Source: Kribbella soli (GTDB lineage: Bacteria > Actinomycetota > Actinomycetes > Propionibacteriales > Kribbellaceae). Taken from it: a stretch of DNA of 64,000 nucleotides. The DNA lies in the NCBI RefSeq assembly GCF_004331345.1, contig NZ_SJJZ01000003.1, positions 806,001-870,000 on the forward strand, given 5' to 3'. Numbering within the stretch: the first letter of the stretch is position 1; each line of letters starts with the position of its first letter. Below, in pieces: positions 16,833 to 25,611 of this stretch. Under the pieces are notes generated by a model. It made no database searches. It was not told the origin of the DNA and saw nothing but the letters and a program-made list of their open reading frames with translations. The translations under genes were made by a program, and so were the position numbers.

Positions 16833-17893
16833 CAGTTCAGCTCCTTCGGCCCGGGGAACTGCTCGTCGGTCTGGCGGCGCAGCTGGTCGTCGACCAGGCC
16901 GGCACCGAGCAGCTGCTGGATGCGGCGCAGGCGGACGAACTGGGCCGAGTTGAAGTCGTCGAGCGTGAGGCCGTGGCGCTGGTAGGCGTCGTACAGCTCG
17001 TCGACCCCCTTGCGGACCGTCCACTCGAGCGTCAGGTCCGGGAAGGTGTCGTTGAGCTTGCTGAAGTCGACCTTGTAGTTGCGCAGGTCCGGGCCGGCGC
17101 CGTCGGCGATCGACAGCGTCGACCCCGGCACCGCCTCGCGGACCATCTCGGCGATGTCGCGGACCTGGACCACGTCCTCGGAACGGCCGACGTTGAACGC
17201 CTCGTCGTGGATCGTCTCCCGCGGCGACTCGAGCACCCTGAGGAACGCGCGGCTGATGTCCTCGATGTGGACCAGCGGCCGCCACGGGGTGCCGTCGCTC
17301 TCCAGGCGGACCTGGCCGGACGTCAGCGCGATCGCGGTCAGGTTGTTGACGACGATGTCGAGCCGCAGCCGTGTCGAGGCGCCGTACGCGGTCGCGTTCC
17401 GCAGGTACGTCGGGCTGAACGTGTCGTCGGCGAGCTTGGACAACTCCTGCTCCGCCAGCGCCTTCGTCTCGCCGTACGGCGTGACCGGGAACATCTCGGC
17501 GTCCTCGGCGACCGCCTCCGACCCCGCGGCGCCGTAGAGGCTGCAGGAGGACGCGAACAGGAACCGCCCGACACCGGCGTCCTTCGCCGCGCGGGCGAGG
17601 TTCAGTGTCCCTTCGAGGTTGACCGAGTACGTGGCGTCGCGGTTCAGGTGTCCGAGCGGGTCGTTCGACAACGCGGCCAGACAGACCACCGCGTCGTACC
17701 CCGTCAACTCCCCCGTCGTCACGTCCCGCATGTCACGCGGTGTGCGCGTACCGATCGGCTCCGGTCCGCCCAAGAGGTCGCACCCCTCGTACAGCCCGGT
17801 GTCCAGTCCGTCCACCTGATGCCCGGCAGCCCGCAGGAACGGCACCATCACCGCCCCGATATAACCGCGGTCACCACTGACCAGAACCCTCAT
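16832..17893 (-). CDS. NAD-dependent epimerase/dehydratase (extended SDR)
   Basis: 353 residues. NAD site SGDRGYIGAVM (6-16), Ser in FASSCSLYG (113-121), catalytic YGETK (Y140, K144). First gene of the minus arm; it probably oxidises, dehydrates or epimerises the sugar nucleotide made by the cytidylyltransferase. The NDP-sugar base and reaction cannot be assigned from sequence. ATG at 17893 follows GGGGGGAAGTCGG, a strong ribosome site; an in-frame upstream start would cross it. Its promoter should lie in the 157-bp divergent gap. Confidence 0.88.
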   Translation of the reverse strand: MRVLVSGDRGYIGAVMVPFLRAAGHQVDGLDTGLYEGCDLLGGPEPIGTRTPRDMRDVTTGELTGYDAVVCLAALSNDPLGHLNRDATYSVNLEGTLNLARAAKDAGVGRFLFASSCSLYGAAGSEAVAEDAEMFPVTPYGETKALAEQELSKLADDTFSPTYLRNATAYGASTRLRLDIVVNNLTAIALTSGQVRLESDGTPWRPLVHIEDISRAFLRVLESPRETIHDEAFNVGRSEDVVQVRDIAEMVREAVPGSTLSIADGAGPDLRNYKVDFSKLNDTFPDLTLEWTVRKGVDELYDAYQRHGLTLDDFNSAQFVRLRRIQQLLGAGLVDDQLRRQTDEQFPGPKELN

Positions 17894-17950
17894 CCGACTT
17901 CCCCCCACCCCAGAACAGCCGCTGTCGCCCATACAGATCCGCGGGGACGG

Positions 17951-17981
17951 CTCCTGATACAGGCAATTTCGGTATCAGGAG
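17951..17981. promoter_or_regulatory. 10-bp-arm palindrome in the divergent EPS promoter region
   Basis: CTCCTGATAC (17951-17960) and GTATCAGGAG (17972-17981) are perfect inverted repeats with an 11-nt A/T-rich spacer. It lies 58 bp upstream of the SDR start and 70 bp upstream of the methyltransferase start, in the only divergent gap of the EPS locus. No T-run follows, so an operator is more likely than a terminator. A half-site, GTATCAG, recurs at 18876-18882 upstream of the GDP-sugar dehydrogenase. Confidence 0.6.
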
Positions 17982-18050
17982 GCAGGGTTGGCTGCTCTCT
18001 TCGACGTCCTCCCGGCATCGGTAGGCACTACGACTCTGGGAGGTGACGGT

Positions 18051-18842
18051 GTGTGCGCACTAGCTGACAAGAAGAGCTTGGCGCGGGAAGCGCTGGACAG
18101 GTTGACGGTACGGCTGGGGTTCGGCCACTCAGAGGAGCGGCTCGTCGACGACGCGAAGGCGTATTGGGTCGACGGTACGGCGGAGACGAGTTGGCGTGGA
18201 TTCTCGCACTTCCGGGACGCCGAGGTGTTCCGGACGACGGACTGGACATCGGTCGGACAGGAACACTGGGAACTGTTCCAGCGGCTGGGGCGGCTGCGCG
18301 GCGGCGACGAGCAGTACTCGCGGATCGTCGAGTGGGGCTGTGGCGGTGGTGCGAACGCGCTCGCCTTCGCACCGCACTGCGACGAGTTCGTCGGAGTGGA
18401 CATCAACCAGGAGACGCTGGACGAGTGCGGGCGTCAGCTGGCCGCGGTACCCGGGACGCACTTCACCCCTGTCCTCGCCGACATGAGCAACCCCGAGGCT
18501 GCCGCTGAACACGTCGGGCAGGCCGACGTCTTTCTGTGTCTGTATGTCCTGGAGCTGGTTCCCAGTCCTGAGTACGGACTGCGGATCATGCAGATCGCGC
18601 ATGATCTTCTGAAGGACGGCGGGATCGCGTTCGTGCAGACGAAGTACCAGACCACCGATTGGCGCACCGCCCCGCGCCGCCATCGCTATCGCGGCACCCG
18701 CGCCGCGAGTATGACGTCGTACCCGATCGACACCTTCTGGACCCAGATGACGGATCTCGGCTTCCAGCCCGAGGCCTGCTTCCTGGTCCCGCACAACGCG
18801 CTCGACGAGCGCTACGCGTACTACCTGCTCAGCAAACGCTGA
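18051..18842 (+). CDS. Class I SAM-dependent methyltransferase
   Basis: 263 residues. IVEWGCGGGANALAFA is the SAM-binding loop, followed by the acidic VGVDI strand end. It is a small-molecule or sugar O-methyltransferase by fold; no substrate domain is recognised. GTG at 18051 has GGGAGG seven bases upstream, whereas the frame opens further back without a ribosome site, so I use the GTG. It is the first gene of the plus arm and is separated by 114 bp from the next gene, so it may be transcribed on its own. Confidence 0.82.
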   Translation: MCALADKKSLAREALDRLTVRLGFGHSEERLVDDAKAYWVDGTAETSWRGFSHFRDAEVFRTTDWTSVGQEHWELFQRLGRLRGGDEQYSRIVEWGCGGGANALAFAPHCDEFVGVDINQETLDECGRQLAAVPGTHFTPVLADMSNPEAAAEHVGQADVFLCLYVLELVPSPEYGLRIMQIAHDLLKDGGIAFVQTKYQTTDWRTAPRRHRYRGTRAASMTSYPIDTFWTQMTDLGFQPEACFLVPHNALDERYAYYLLSKR

Positions 18843-18917
18843 ACCCGAATTCCGGCTGGGATTTTTCACTGTCATGTATCAGCGAGGTGGGGCCGGCGCT
18901 CTCATGGGCGCTGTGGG

Positions 18918-18936
18918 GACGTGGGGATGCCACGTC
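18918..18936 (+). promoter_or_regulatory. Short hairpin in the leader of the GDP-sugar dehydrogenase gene
   Basis: GACGTGG and CCACGTC (18918-18924 and 18930-18936) pair with a 5-nt loop, 20 bp before the ATG of the dehydrogenase gene. The 114-bp gap 18843-18956 also holds the GTATCAG half-site at 18876. The hairpin could be a leader structure or an operator. Confidence 0.35.
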
Positions 18937-18956
18937 ATGAGCCTGTGGGGGGCGTT

Positions 18957-20297
18957 ATGAAGGTTGCCGTATTCGGCTTGGGATACGTGGGGACGGTGAC
19001 GGCGGCTTGTCTGGCTGCTGCTGGGCACGATGTCTGGGGGGTCGATGTCGACACGGCGAAGGTCGAGCCGATCGCCCAGGGTCACAGCCCGGTCGTCGAG
19101 CCGGGGCTGGACGATCTGGTCGCGGCGGGTGCCACGTCGGGACGGTTGCACGCGACCACCGATCCACGGCTCGCGCTCGAGCGGGCCGATGTCTCGCTGA
19201 TCTGTGTCGGAACGCCATCGACGCAGGCGGGCAGTACCGATCTCACCTACATCAAACGCGCGGTGCGGGACATCGCCGAGGCGGCGCGGTTCGTCGTCCG
19301 GCCGGAGTCGGGTTTTCACAGCATCGTCATTCGCAGCACGGTCCCGCCGGGCACCGTCGACGAGGTGGTCGCCCAGGTGCTGGCCGACGTACCGCCGCCG
19401 GACGGTCTCACGTTCGGTACGGCGATGTGCCCGGAGTTCCTGCGCGAGGGATCCGGTCTCGCCGACTTCTACGAGCCGCCGTTCGTCGTGGTCGGCACCC
19501 GCAGCCCGAAGGTCGGTACCGCTCTGACCGACCTGTTCGCCCCTGTCTATAAAGACAACAGCCTCGGTGTCGACGTGCAGATTGTCGACGTTCGTACGGC
19601 GGAAGCACTCAAGTACGCCTGCAACGCGTTCCACGCCACCAAGGTCTCGTTCGCGAACGAGATGGGCCGGATCTTCCGGCACTTCGACGTGGACTCGCGC
19701 GAGGTGATGAAGATCTTCGTCCAGGACACCAGCCTGAACATCTCGCCGTACTACCTGAAGCCCGGTTTCGCGTTCGGCGGCTCCTGTCTCCCGAAGGACC
19801 TGCGAAGCGTCCTGCATCTGGCGCGGATCAACGACACCGAGCTCCCGATGCTCGCCGGCACGCTCGCCACCAACGAGCGGAGCGTCCGCGACGTCGTCGA
19901 CCGCGTGATCGCCGGCCCCGGCCGCGAGATCGCGCTGCTCGGCCTGAGCTTCAAGCACGCCACCGACGACCTCCGCGAGAGCCCGAACGTCGAGCTCGCC
20001 GAACGGCTGATCGGCAAGGGCTACAACCTGCGGATCTACGACGCGATCGTGAACCCGGGCCGCCTGGTCGGCGCGAACCTGCGACACGTCACGTCCAAGC
20101 TCCCGCACCTGCAGCGGGTGCTCACCGACGACCCCGACGCGGCCCTGGCCGGCGCCGACCTGGCGATCGTCGCGGCAACCGACCGGCCCGCCGTCGAGGC
20201 GCTGCTGAGAACACCACCGGCGCGCACCATCGACCTGAGCGGCCGCCTCGGCGTCGACGTCGAGGCGTTGCCCGGATACGAAGGAGTGGGCTGGTGA
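18957..20297 (+). CDS. GDP-mannose 6-dehydrogenase-like nucleotide-sugar dehydrogenase (AlgD type)
   Basis: 446 residues. NAD site VFGLGYVGTVTAACLA (5-20), DVWGVDVDTAKV and SPVVEPGLDDL follow AlgD closely. PEFLRE (159-164) and the catalytic cysteine C277 in FAFGGSCLPKD are in place; LPKD rather than FPKD is typical of the GDP-mannose branch. It would oxidise GDP-mannose to GDP-mannuronate with two NAD. UDP-glucose dehydrogenase remains possible. ATG at 18957 behind GGGGGGCG. With gmd and fcl, three enzymes in the locus draw on GDP-mannose. Confidence 0.85.
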   Translation: MKVAVFGLGYVGTVTAACLAAAGHDVWGVDVDTAKVEPIAQGHSPVVEPGLDDLVAAGATSGRLHATTDPRLALERADVSLICVGTPSTQAGSTDLTYIKRAVRDIAEAARFVVRPESGFHSIVIRSTVPPGTVDEVVAQVLADVPPPDGLTFGTAMCPEFLREGSGLADFYEPPFVVVGTRSPKVGTALTDLFAPVYKDNSLGVDVQIVDVRTAEALKYACNAFHATKVSFANEMGRIFRHFDVDSREVMKIFVQDTSLNISPYYLKPGFAFGGSCLPKDLRSVLHLARINDTELPMLAGTLATNERSVRDVVDRVIAGPGREIALLGLSFKHATDDLRESPNVELAERLIGKGYNLRIYDAIVNPGRLVGANLRHVTSKLPHLQRVLTDDPDAALAGADLAIVAATDRPAVEALLRTPPARTIDLSGRLGVDVEALPGYEGVGW

Positions 20298-21532
20298 ACG
20301 GTCCGCGCGTCCTGATCATCATCCAGAACCTCTGGGTCCCGTTCGACCGCCGCGTCTGGCTGGAGTGCCAGGCGCTGGTGGCAGCCGGATACGACGTCAC
20401 GGTGGTCTGCCCGAAGGGTCCGGGCGATCCGTCGTACGAGGTCATCGACGGGGTGACCGTGCACAAGTACAAGGCGTACGCGCCGGGCGGCAGCAAGGTC
20501 AGCTTCGTCTGGGAGTACGCGTACTCGTTCCTGGCCACGCTCCGTCTGGTCTTCCGGGCCCGCAAGGCCGGCAAGTTCAAGGTGCTGCAGGCCTGCAACC
20601 CGCCGGACATCTTCTGGCCGATCGCGATGCTGCTGCGCCGCCTCGACGGCACCCGGTTCGTCTTCGACCACCACGACCTGTGCCCGGAACTGTTCCAGTC
20701 CCGGTTCGGCGGCACGACCAGCCTTCCGTACAAGGGATTGCGCTTCCTCGAGCGGATGACGCATCGTAAGGCCGACCACGTCATCTCGACGAACGACTCG
20801 TACCGTCGGATCGCGATCACGCGCAGCGGCAAGGCGAATCACGACGTCACCGTGGTCCGCACCGGTCCGGACCCGGACAAGTTGCTCCGCGGCGGAGCGG
20901 ACGAGTCGCTCCGCCGCGGTCACCGCCATCTCGTCACCTACATCGGCGTGATGGGCCCGCAGGACGGCGTCGACATCGTCGTGCGCGCCGCGGATCATAT
21001 CGTCAACAATCTGCAGCGCACCGATATCGCGTTCACGCTGATGGGTGGCGGCGACTCGTTCGACGACGTGGTCGCGCTGCGGGACGAGCTCGGGCTGACC
21101 GAGTACATCGAGTTCACCGGCCGCGTGCCGGACGAGACCGTCCGCGCGGTGATGTCGACCGCGGACCTCGGCCTGTCACCGGATCCGAAGAATCCGCTCA
21201 ACGACGTGTCGACCATGAACAAGACCATGGAGTACATGGCCTTCGAGCTTCCCGTCGTCGCCTTCGACCTGGTCGAGACCAAGGTCTCGGCCGCGGACGC
21301 CGCGGTGTACGTCGAGCCGAACGACGTGGCGCAGTACGGCGACGCGATCGTCGAACTGCTCGACGACCAGGTCCGCCGGCGCCGGATGGCGAAACTCGGC
21401 CGCGAACGGGTCGAGCGGGTGCTCGCGTGGAAGCACCAGCAGAAGGCGTACCTCGAGGTGTACGACCAGCTCACCGGACACGTGAGCCACCTCGGCACCG
21501 TGGCCGGTATCCGCAACGCGACGGGGTCCTGA
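20294..21532 (+). CDS. Glycosyltransferase family 4
   Basis: 412 residues, GT-B fold. Early VLIIIQNLWVPFDRRVWLE, mid FDHHDLCPELF, and C-terminal lobe VTYIGVMGPQDGVD and TMEYMAFELPVVAFD replace the usual E-x7-E region in the pattern of this subfamily. A retaining cytosolic transferase extending the repeat unit. GTG at 20294 overlaps the upstream TGA (GTGA). It is followed after 2 bp by asnB; this trio with the two-domain oxidoreductase recurs in actinobacterial EPS loci as far as I recall. Confidence 0.9.
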   Translation: MNGPRVLIIIQNLWVPFDRRVWLECQALVAAGYDVTVVCPKGPGDPSYEVIDGVTVHKYKAYAPGGSKVSFVWEYAYSFLATLRLVFRARKAGKFKVLQACNPPDIFWPIAMLLRRLDGTRFVFDHHDLCPELFQSRFGGTTSLPYKGLRFLERMTHRKADHVISTNDSYRRIAITRSGKANHDVTVVRTGPDPDKLLRGGADESLRRGHRHLVTYIGVMGPQDGVDIVVRAADHIVNNLQRTDIAFTLMGGGDSFDDVVALRDELGLTEYIEFTGRVPDETVRAVMSTADLGLSPDPKNPLNDVSTMNKTMEYMAFELPVVAFDLVETKVSAADAAVYVEPNDVAQYGDAIVELLDDQVRRRRMAKLGRERVERVLAWKHQQKAYLEVYDQLTGHVSHLGTVAGIRNATGS

Positions 21533-21534
21533 CG

Positions 21535-23454
21535 GTGTGCGGCATCGCCGGCTGCTACCAGCAGCGCGACGGCTTCGCGCTCGCGGAAGCGATGAGCAAC
21601 CGGATCGCCCATCGCGGTCCGGATGCGGACCGGGTGTACGCGTTCGACGAAGGTGATGTGCGCGCCTTTCTGGCGCACCGCCGGTTGTCGATCATCGACC
21701 TGTCGACGGCCGCGGACCAGCCGTTCACCAAGCGCGGTCTGACGATCTGCTACAACGGCGAGCTCTACAACTACAAGGAGCTCCGGGCCGAGCTCTCCAA
21801 GTCGGGTGTGCACTTCCGGACCAACGGCGACACCGAGGTCGTGCTGGAGGCCTGGCGCCGCTGGGGCCCGGACGCGCTCAGACGTTTCCGCGGCATGTTC
21901 GCGTTCGCGATGCTGGACGAGGACAGCGGCAGCATGTACCTGGCCCGCGACCCGCTCGGCATCAAGCCGCTGTACTTCCTCCGCCGTGAGGGCGGCGTGA
22001 TCTTCGCGTCCGAGCTGAAGGCGCTCGTCACCGCGGTCGGCTCCGAGCTGCGCACCGAACCGGGCGCGCTGATCGCGTCGATGCTCTACTACTGGCTGCC
22101 CGAACAGCGCTGCGCGATCGACGGCGTCGAGAAGCTGCCGCCGGGTTCGTGGGCGGAGTTCCGGCCGGACGGCAGCAGCCGGCACGAGACGTACTGGCGG
22201 GTGACCGACGTCGCCACCGAGGCCGCAGCCGGTCCCCGCGCCGACCTGCGCCAGGTGATCGAGGAGTCGGTCGCCGCACACATGGTCGCCGACGTCCCGG
22301 TCTCTACGTTCCTCAGCGGCGGTCTCGACTCCAGCCTCGTCACCGTGCTGGCGAAGCAGATGGATCCCGGGGTCGACTCGTACACGATCACGTTCCGCGC
22401 CGAGGACCAGAGGCTCGAGGCGATGCCGGACGACGCGATCTACGCGCGCAAGGTGGCGCAGCAGTTCGGGATCGACCTGCACGAGATCGAGATCGCGCCC
22501 GATGTCGTCGAGCTACTTCCGCGGATTGTTGACATTCTGGACGAGCCGATCGGCGACCCGGCCGCGATCAACACGCTGCTGATGTGCGACACCGCGCGCG
22601 ACGCGGGCGTGAAGGTCCTGCTGTCCGGGATGGGCGCCGACGAGCTGTTCGGCGGGTACCGCAAGCACCTCGCGTGCGTGATGGGAGCGCAGTACCAGCG
22701 GATTCCCGGCGTACTGCGGAACGGTCTGGTCGGGCCCGCCGTACGACGGCTGCCGGTGACTGTGAACGGTCGCGGCCTGCGGTACGCGCGCTGGGCAAAG
22801 CGGTTCGAGACATTCTCGAACCTGCCGGAGGAGGAGGCGTTCCGGCGCAGCTACACGATGTACGACGCCGACCAGCTCGCCGGCCTCATCAGTCCGGACC
22901 TCGACCCGTACGTCGGGAAGCTGCTCGCGGAGCACAGCGACATCTACCACGACACGACGCTCACCGACCACGTGAACCGGATGTGCCTCGCGGACTCGCG
23001 GATGTTCCTGCCGGGCCTGAACCTCGCGTACACGGACCGGTCCAGCATGGCGGCGTCGACCGAGGTACGGACGCCGTTCGTGGACCCGATCGTCGCGCAG
23101 GCGGCGTTCTCGATCCCGGGCAGCGAGAAGATCCACCGCCGGGTCAGCAAGCTGGCGTTGAAGAAGGCGGCCGAGGCGTGGTTGCCGAAGGAGATCATCT
23201 ACCGGCCGAAGGCGTCGTTCAGTGCGCCGCTGCGGGCCTGGGTGCGGAACGACCTGCGCGAACTGGTGGACGACGTACTGCTGCGCGGCGAGCTGGTCGG
23301 GAGCGGGTTCCTGCGGCAGGCCGCCGTACAGAAGCTGGTCGACGACGAGCGGGCCGGGCGCGAGGACTACTCCAAGCAGATCTGGCAGTTGCTGACGCTG
23401 GAGACCTGGACCCGGCACATGCGCTCCCTCGGCGTAACGATTACCTCTCTCTGA
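21535..23454 (+). CDS. asnB: Asparagine synthase (glutamine-hydrolysing)
   Basis: 639 residues. The N-terminal nucleophile Cys is residue 2 (MCGIAGCY), and the class II amidotransferase domain (1-220) has HRRLSIIDLS and CYNGELYN. The synthetase domain shows the PP-loop STFLSGGLDSSLV. The enzyme makes an amide using glutamine nitrogen and ATP. In EPS clusters AsnB-like proteins may amidate uronic acid carboxyls, which would fit the mannuronate-forming dehydrogenase two genes back; this is inference, and true asparagine synthesis is possible. GTG at 21535 was set by the Cys-2 rule; a longer frame into the GT gene was discarded. Confidence 0.92.
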   Translation: MCGIAGCYQQRDGFALAEAMSNRIAHRGPDADRVYAFDEGDVRAFLAHRRLSIIDLSTAADQPFTKRGLTICYNGELYNYKELRAELSKSGVHFRTNGDTEVVLEAWRRWGPDALRRFRGMFAFAMLDEDSGSMYLARDPLGIKPLYFLRREGGVIFASELKALVTAVGSELRTEPGALIASMLYYWLPEQRCAIDGVEKLPPGSWAEFRPDGSSRHETYWRVTDVATEAAAGPRADLRQVIEESVAAHMVADVPVSTFLSGGLDSSLVTVLAKQMDPGVDSYTITFRAEDQRLEAMPDDAIYARKVAQQFGIDLHEIEIAPDVVELLPRIVDILDEPIGDPAAINTLLMCDTARDAGVKVLLSGMGADELFGGYRKHLACVMGAQYQRIPGVLRNGLVGPAVRRLPVTVNGRGLRYARWAKRFETFSNLPEEEAFRRSYTMYDADQLAGLISPDLDPYVGKLLAEHSDIYHDTTLTDHVNRMCLADSRMFLPGLNLAYTDRSSMAASTEVRTPFVDPIVAQAAFSIPGSEKIHRRVSKLALKKAAEAWLPKEIIYRPKASFSAPLRAWVRNDLRELVDDVLLRGELVGSGFLRQAAVQKLVDDERAGREDYSKQIWQLLTLETWTRHMRSLGVTITSL

Positions 23455-23463
23455 AGGACGGCT

Positions 23464-25611
23464 ATGAAGCAGGTTGCGCAGAACTACAAGTCCGGTGAAC
23501 TGGCGGTTCTCGACGTACCGCCGCCGGCCTGTGCGCCGGGTGGCGTACTGGTTCGTTCGCTGTATTCGCTGATCTCCACCGGCACCGAGCTGATGAAGGT
23601 CGGCGAGGCGAAGCTGTCCCTCGTCGGCAAGGCGAAGGCCCGGCCGGACCAGGTGCGGAAGGTGCTGGACTCCGTTGCCCAGCAGGGCGCGCTCAACACC
23701 TACAAGAAGGTGATGAACAAGCTCGACTCGTACACACCGCTCGGGTACTCGCTGTGTGGTGTGGTGGTCGAGGTCGGTGCCGGCGCCGAGGAGTTCAGTG
23801 TCGGGCAGCTGGTCGCCGCGGCGGGGAACGAGTTCGCGCTGCATGCGGAGTACAACTGGGTGCCGTTGAACCTGTGCGTGCCGGTGCCGGACGGCGTTCC
23901 GCCGGAGCAGGCCGCGTTCTCCACGGTCGGTGCGATCGCGATGCAGGGGGTGCGGCAGGCCGAGGTTCAGCTCGGTGACACGGCTGTGGTGATCGGGCTC
24001 GGGCTTGTCGGGCAGTTGGTCGTGCGGCTGCTGGTTGCCGCTGGGGTCCGCGTGTTCGGCATCGACACGGTCGAGGACCGGTGCCGGATGGCGGAGAAGG
24101 CCGGCGCACTGCACTGCTCGTCCGCGGACGAGGCAGGGGTTGCGACGCTCGAGCGAGCATTGCTGGAGGCGTCGAACGGTCTGGGCGCCGACCGCATCCT
24201 GCTGACCGCCGGCGGTCACTCGAACGGTCCGGTCGAGACGGCCGCGCGCCTCGCCCGCGACCGCGCCCGCGTCGTCGACATCGGCAAGACGAGGCTGGAC
24301 CTGCCCTGGAACGCGTACTACGAGAAGGAGCTGGACGTCCGGTTCTCGCGTTCCTACGGCCCCGGCCGGTACGACGACCGCTACGAGCTCCAAGGCATCG
24401 ACTACCCGGCCGGCTACGTCCGCTGGACCGAACGCCGCAACCTCGAATGCTTCGTCGATCTGATCGCCCGCGAACAGATCGACATCGGGTCCCTGATCGC
24501 GAGCACCTTCCCGATCGCGGACGCCACGGAGGTCTACCAGAAGCTCAGCAGCGGCGGGTACCCAGGTGTGGGCTTCCTGTTCGAGTACCCCGACGTACCT
24601 CAGGCAGCCGCACCGCCGACGACCACCGCTGCACGTGCTGCCGTGCCCACGAGTGGTGGTGTGCGGATGGGGTTCATCGGGGCCGGGAACTACGCGTCGA
24701 GCATGTTGCTGCCGCATCTGCAGAAGGACGAACGGGCTGTGCTCGCGCGGGTGGCGACCAACAAGTCGTTGTCGGCGGCCAACGCCCAGCGGCGGTTCGG
24801 GTTCGAGGCGGTTTCCACCACCGCGGACGAGGTGCTGGCGGACGCGAGTCTGGATGCGGTGTTCGTGGTGACCCGGCACAGCTCGCACGCGGAGCTGGCC
24901 TGCCGGGCGCTGGAGAGCGGGAAGGCGGTCTTCGTCGAGAAGCCGCTGGCGCTGACCGACGAGGAGCTGGACCGGATCGTCGCCACGGTGGATGCCACCG
25001 GCAACGATCGGCTGATGGTCGGGTTCAACCGCCGGTTCGCGCCGTTGCTGACCGACCTGAAGGACCGCTTCGGCCTCCCGGGCGGCAGCTTCTCGCTGCG
25101 CTACCTGGTGAACGCCGGCAAGCTCGACTCCACCAGCTGGTACCTCGACGCCGGCAAGGAAGGTACCCGGTTCGCCGGTGAGGGCGGCCACTTCATCGAC
25201 ACGCTGACCTGGTGGCTGAACAGTCTCCCGACCGAGGTGTACGCCGTACCCGGGCCTGACACCGGCGACGTCGTCGTCACGCTCCGGTTCGGAGGAGGGT
25301 CCGTCGGCACGATCAGCTACGTCGGCGGCGGCAACTCGCGCTTCCCGAAGGAGACGATCGACATCACCGGCGCCGGCCGGAACGCCCGGTTCGACAACTT
25401 CCAGAGCGCCTCGCTGTGGACCGGACGCAAACCGTCCACCCGCAAGTCCCGCAGTACCGACAAGGGCCAGCGCACCGAACTCGAACGCTTCGTCGCCGCC
25501 GTCAAGTCCGGCGGTCCGATGCCGATCGCGTTCGACGCACTGGTCGCCACCACCCGCGCGACGATCGCCGTCGACCGCAGCCTCGCAAGTGGCAAACCGG
25601 AGAAAGTGTGA
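23464..25611 (+). CDS. Two-domain oxidoreductase: zinc-type alcohol dehydrogenase fused to Gfo/Idh/MocA
   Basis: 715 residues. Residues 1-380 are a medium-chain dehydrogenase with nucleotide loop VIGLGLVGQL (176-185). After a Pro/Thr/Ala linker, residues 398-715 are a Gfo/Idh/MocA oxidoreductase with MGFIGAGNYASSMLLP and EKPLAL. Such fusions are known next to heparinase-like lyases in EPS loci; a role in sugar oxidation/epimerisation is likely, but the substrate is not established. ATG at 23464, 9 bp after asnB; its TGA overlaps the lyase GTG by four bases. Confidence 0.9.
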   Translation: MKQVAQNYKSGELAVLDVPPPACAPGGVLVRSLYSLISTGTELMKVGEAKLSLVGKAKARPDQVRKVLDSVAQQGALNTYKKVMNKLDSYTPLGYSLCGVVVEVGAGAEEFSVGQLVAAAGNEFALHAEYNWVPLNLCVPVPDGVPPEQAAFSTVGAIAMQGVRQAEVQLGDTAVVIGLGLVGQLVVRLLVAAGVRVFGIDTVEDRCRMAEKAGALHCSSADEAGVATLERALLEASNGLGADRILLTAGGHSNGPVETAARLARDRARVVDIGKTRLDLPWNAYYEKELDVRFSRSYGPGRYDDRYELQGIDYPAGYVRWTERRNLECFVDLIAREQIDIGSLIASTFPIADATEVYQKLSSGGYPGVGFLFEYPDVPQAAAPPTTTAARAAVPTSGGVRMGFIGAGNYASSMLLPHLQKDERAVLARVATNKSLSAANAQRRFGFEAVSTTADEVLADASLDAVFVVTRHSSHAELACRALESGKAVFVEKPLALTDEELDRIVATVDATGNDRLMVGFNRRFAPLLTDLKDRFGLPGGSFSLRYLVNAGKLDSTSWYLDAGKEGTRFAGEGGHFIDTLTWWLNSLPTEVYAVPGPDTGDVVVTLRFGGGSVGTISYVGGGNSRFPKETIDITGAGRNARFDNFQSASLWTGRKPSTRKSRSTDKGQRTELERFVAAVKSGGPMPIAFDALVATTRATIAVDRSLASGKPEKV

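Noticed and set aside
21535..23454. AsnB-like gene as part of a lasso-peptide or beta-lactam cluster
   Set aside because: There is no precursor peptide or leader peptidase gene nearby; all neighbours are glycan genes and the Cys-2 glutaminase site is intact.
22513..25191. Minus-strand open frame of 892 codons
   Set aside because: Shadow of asnB and the two-domain oxidoreductase; composition is the usual Arg/Val/His-rich antisense type.
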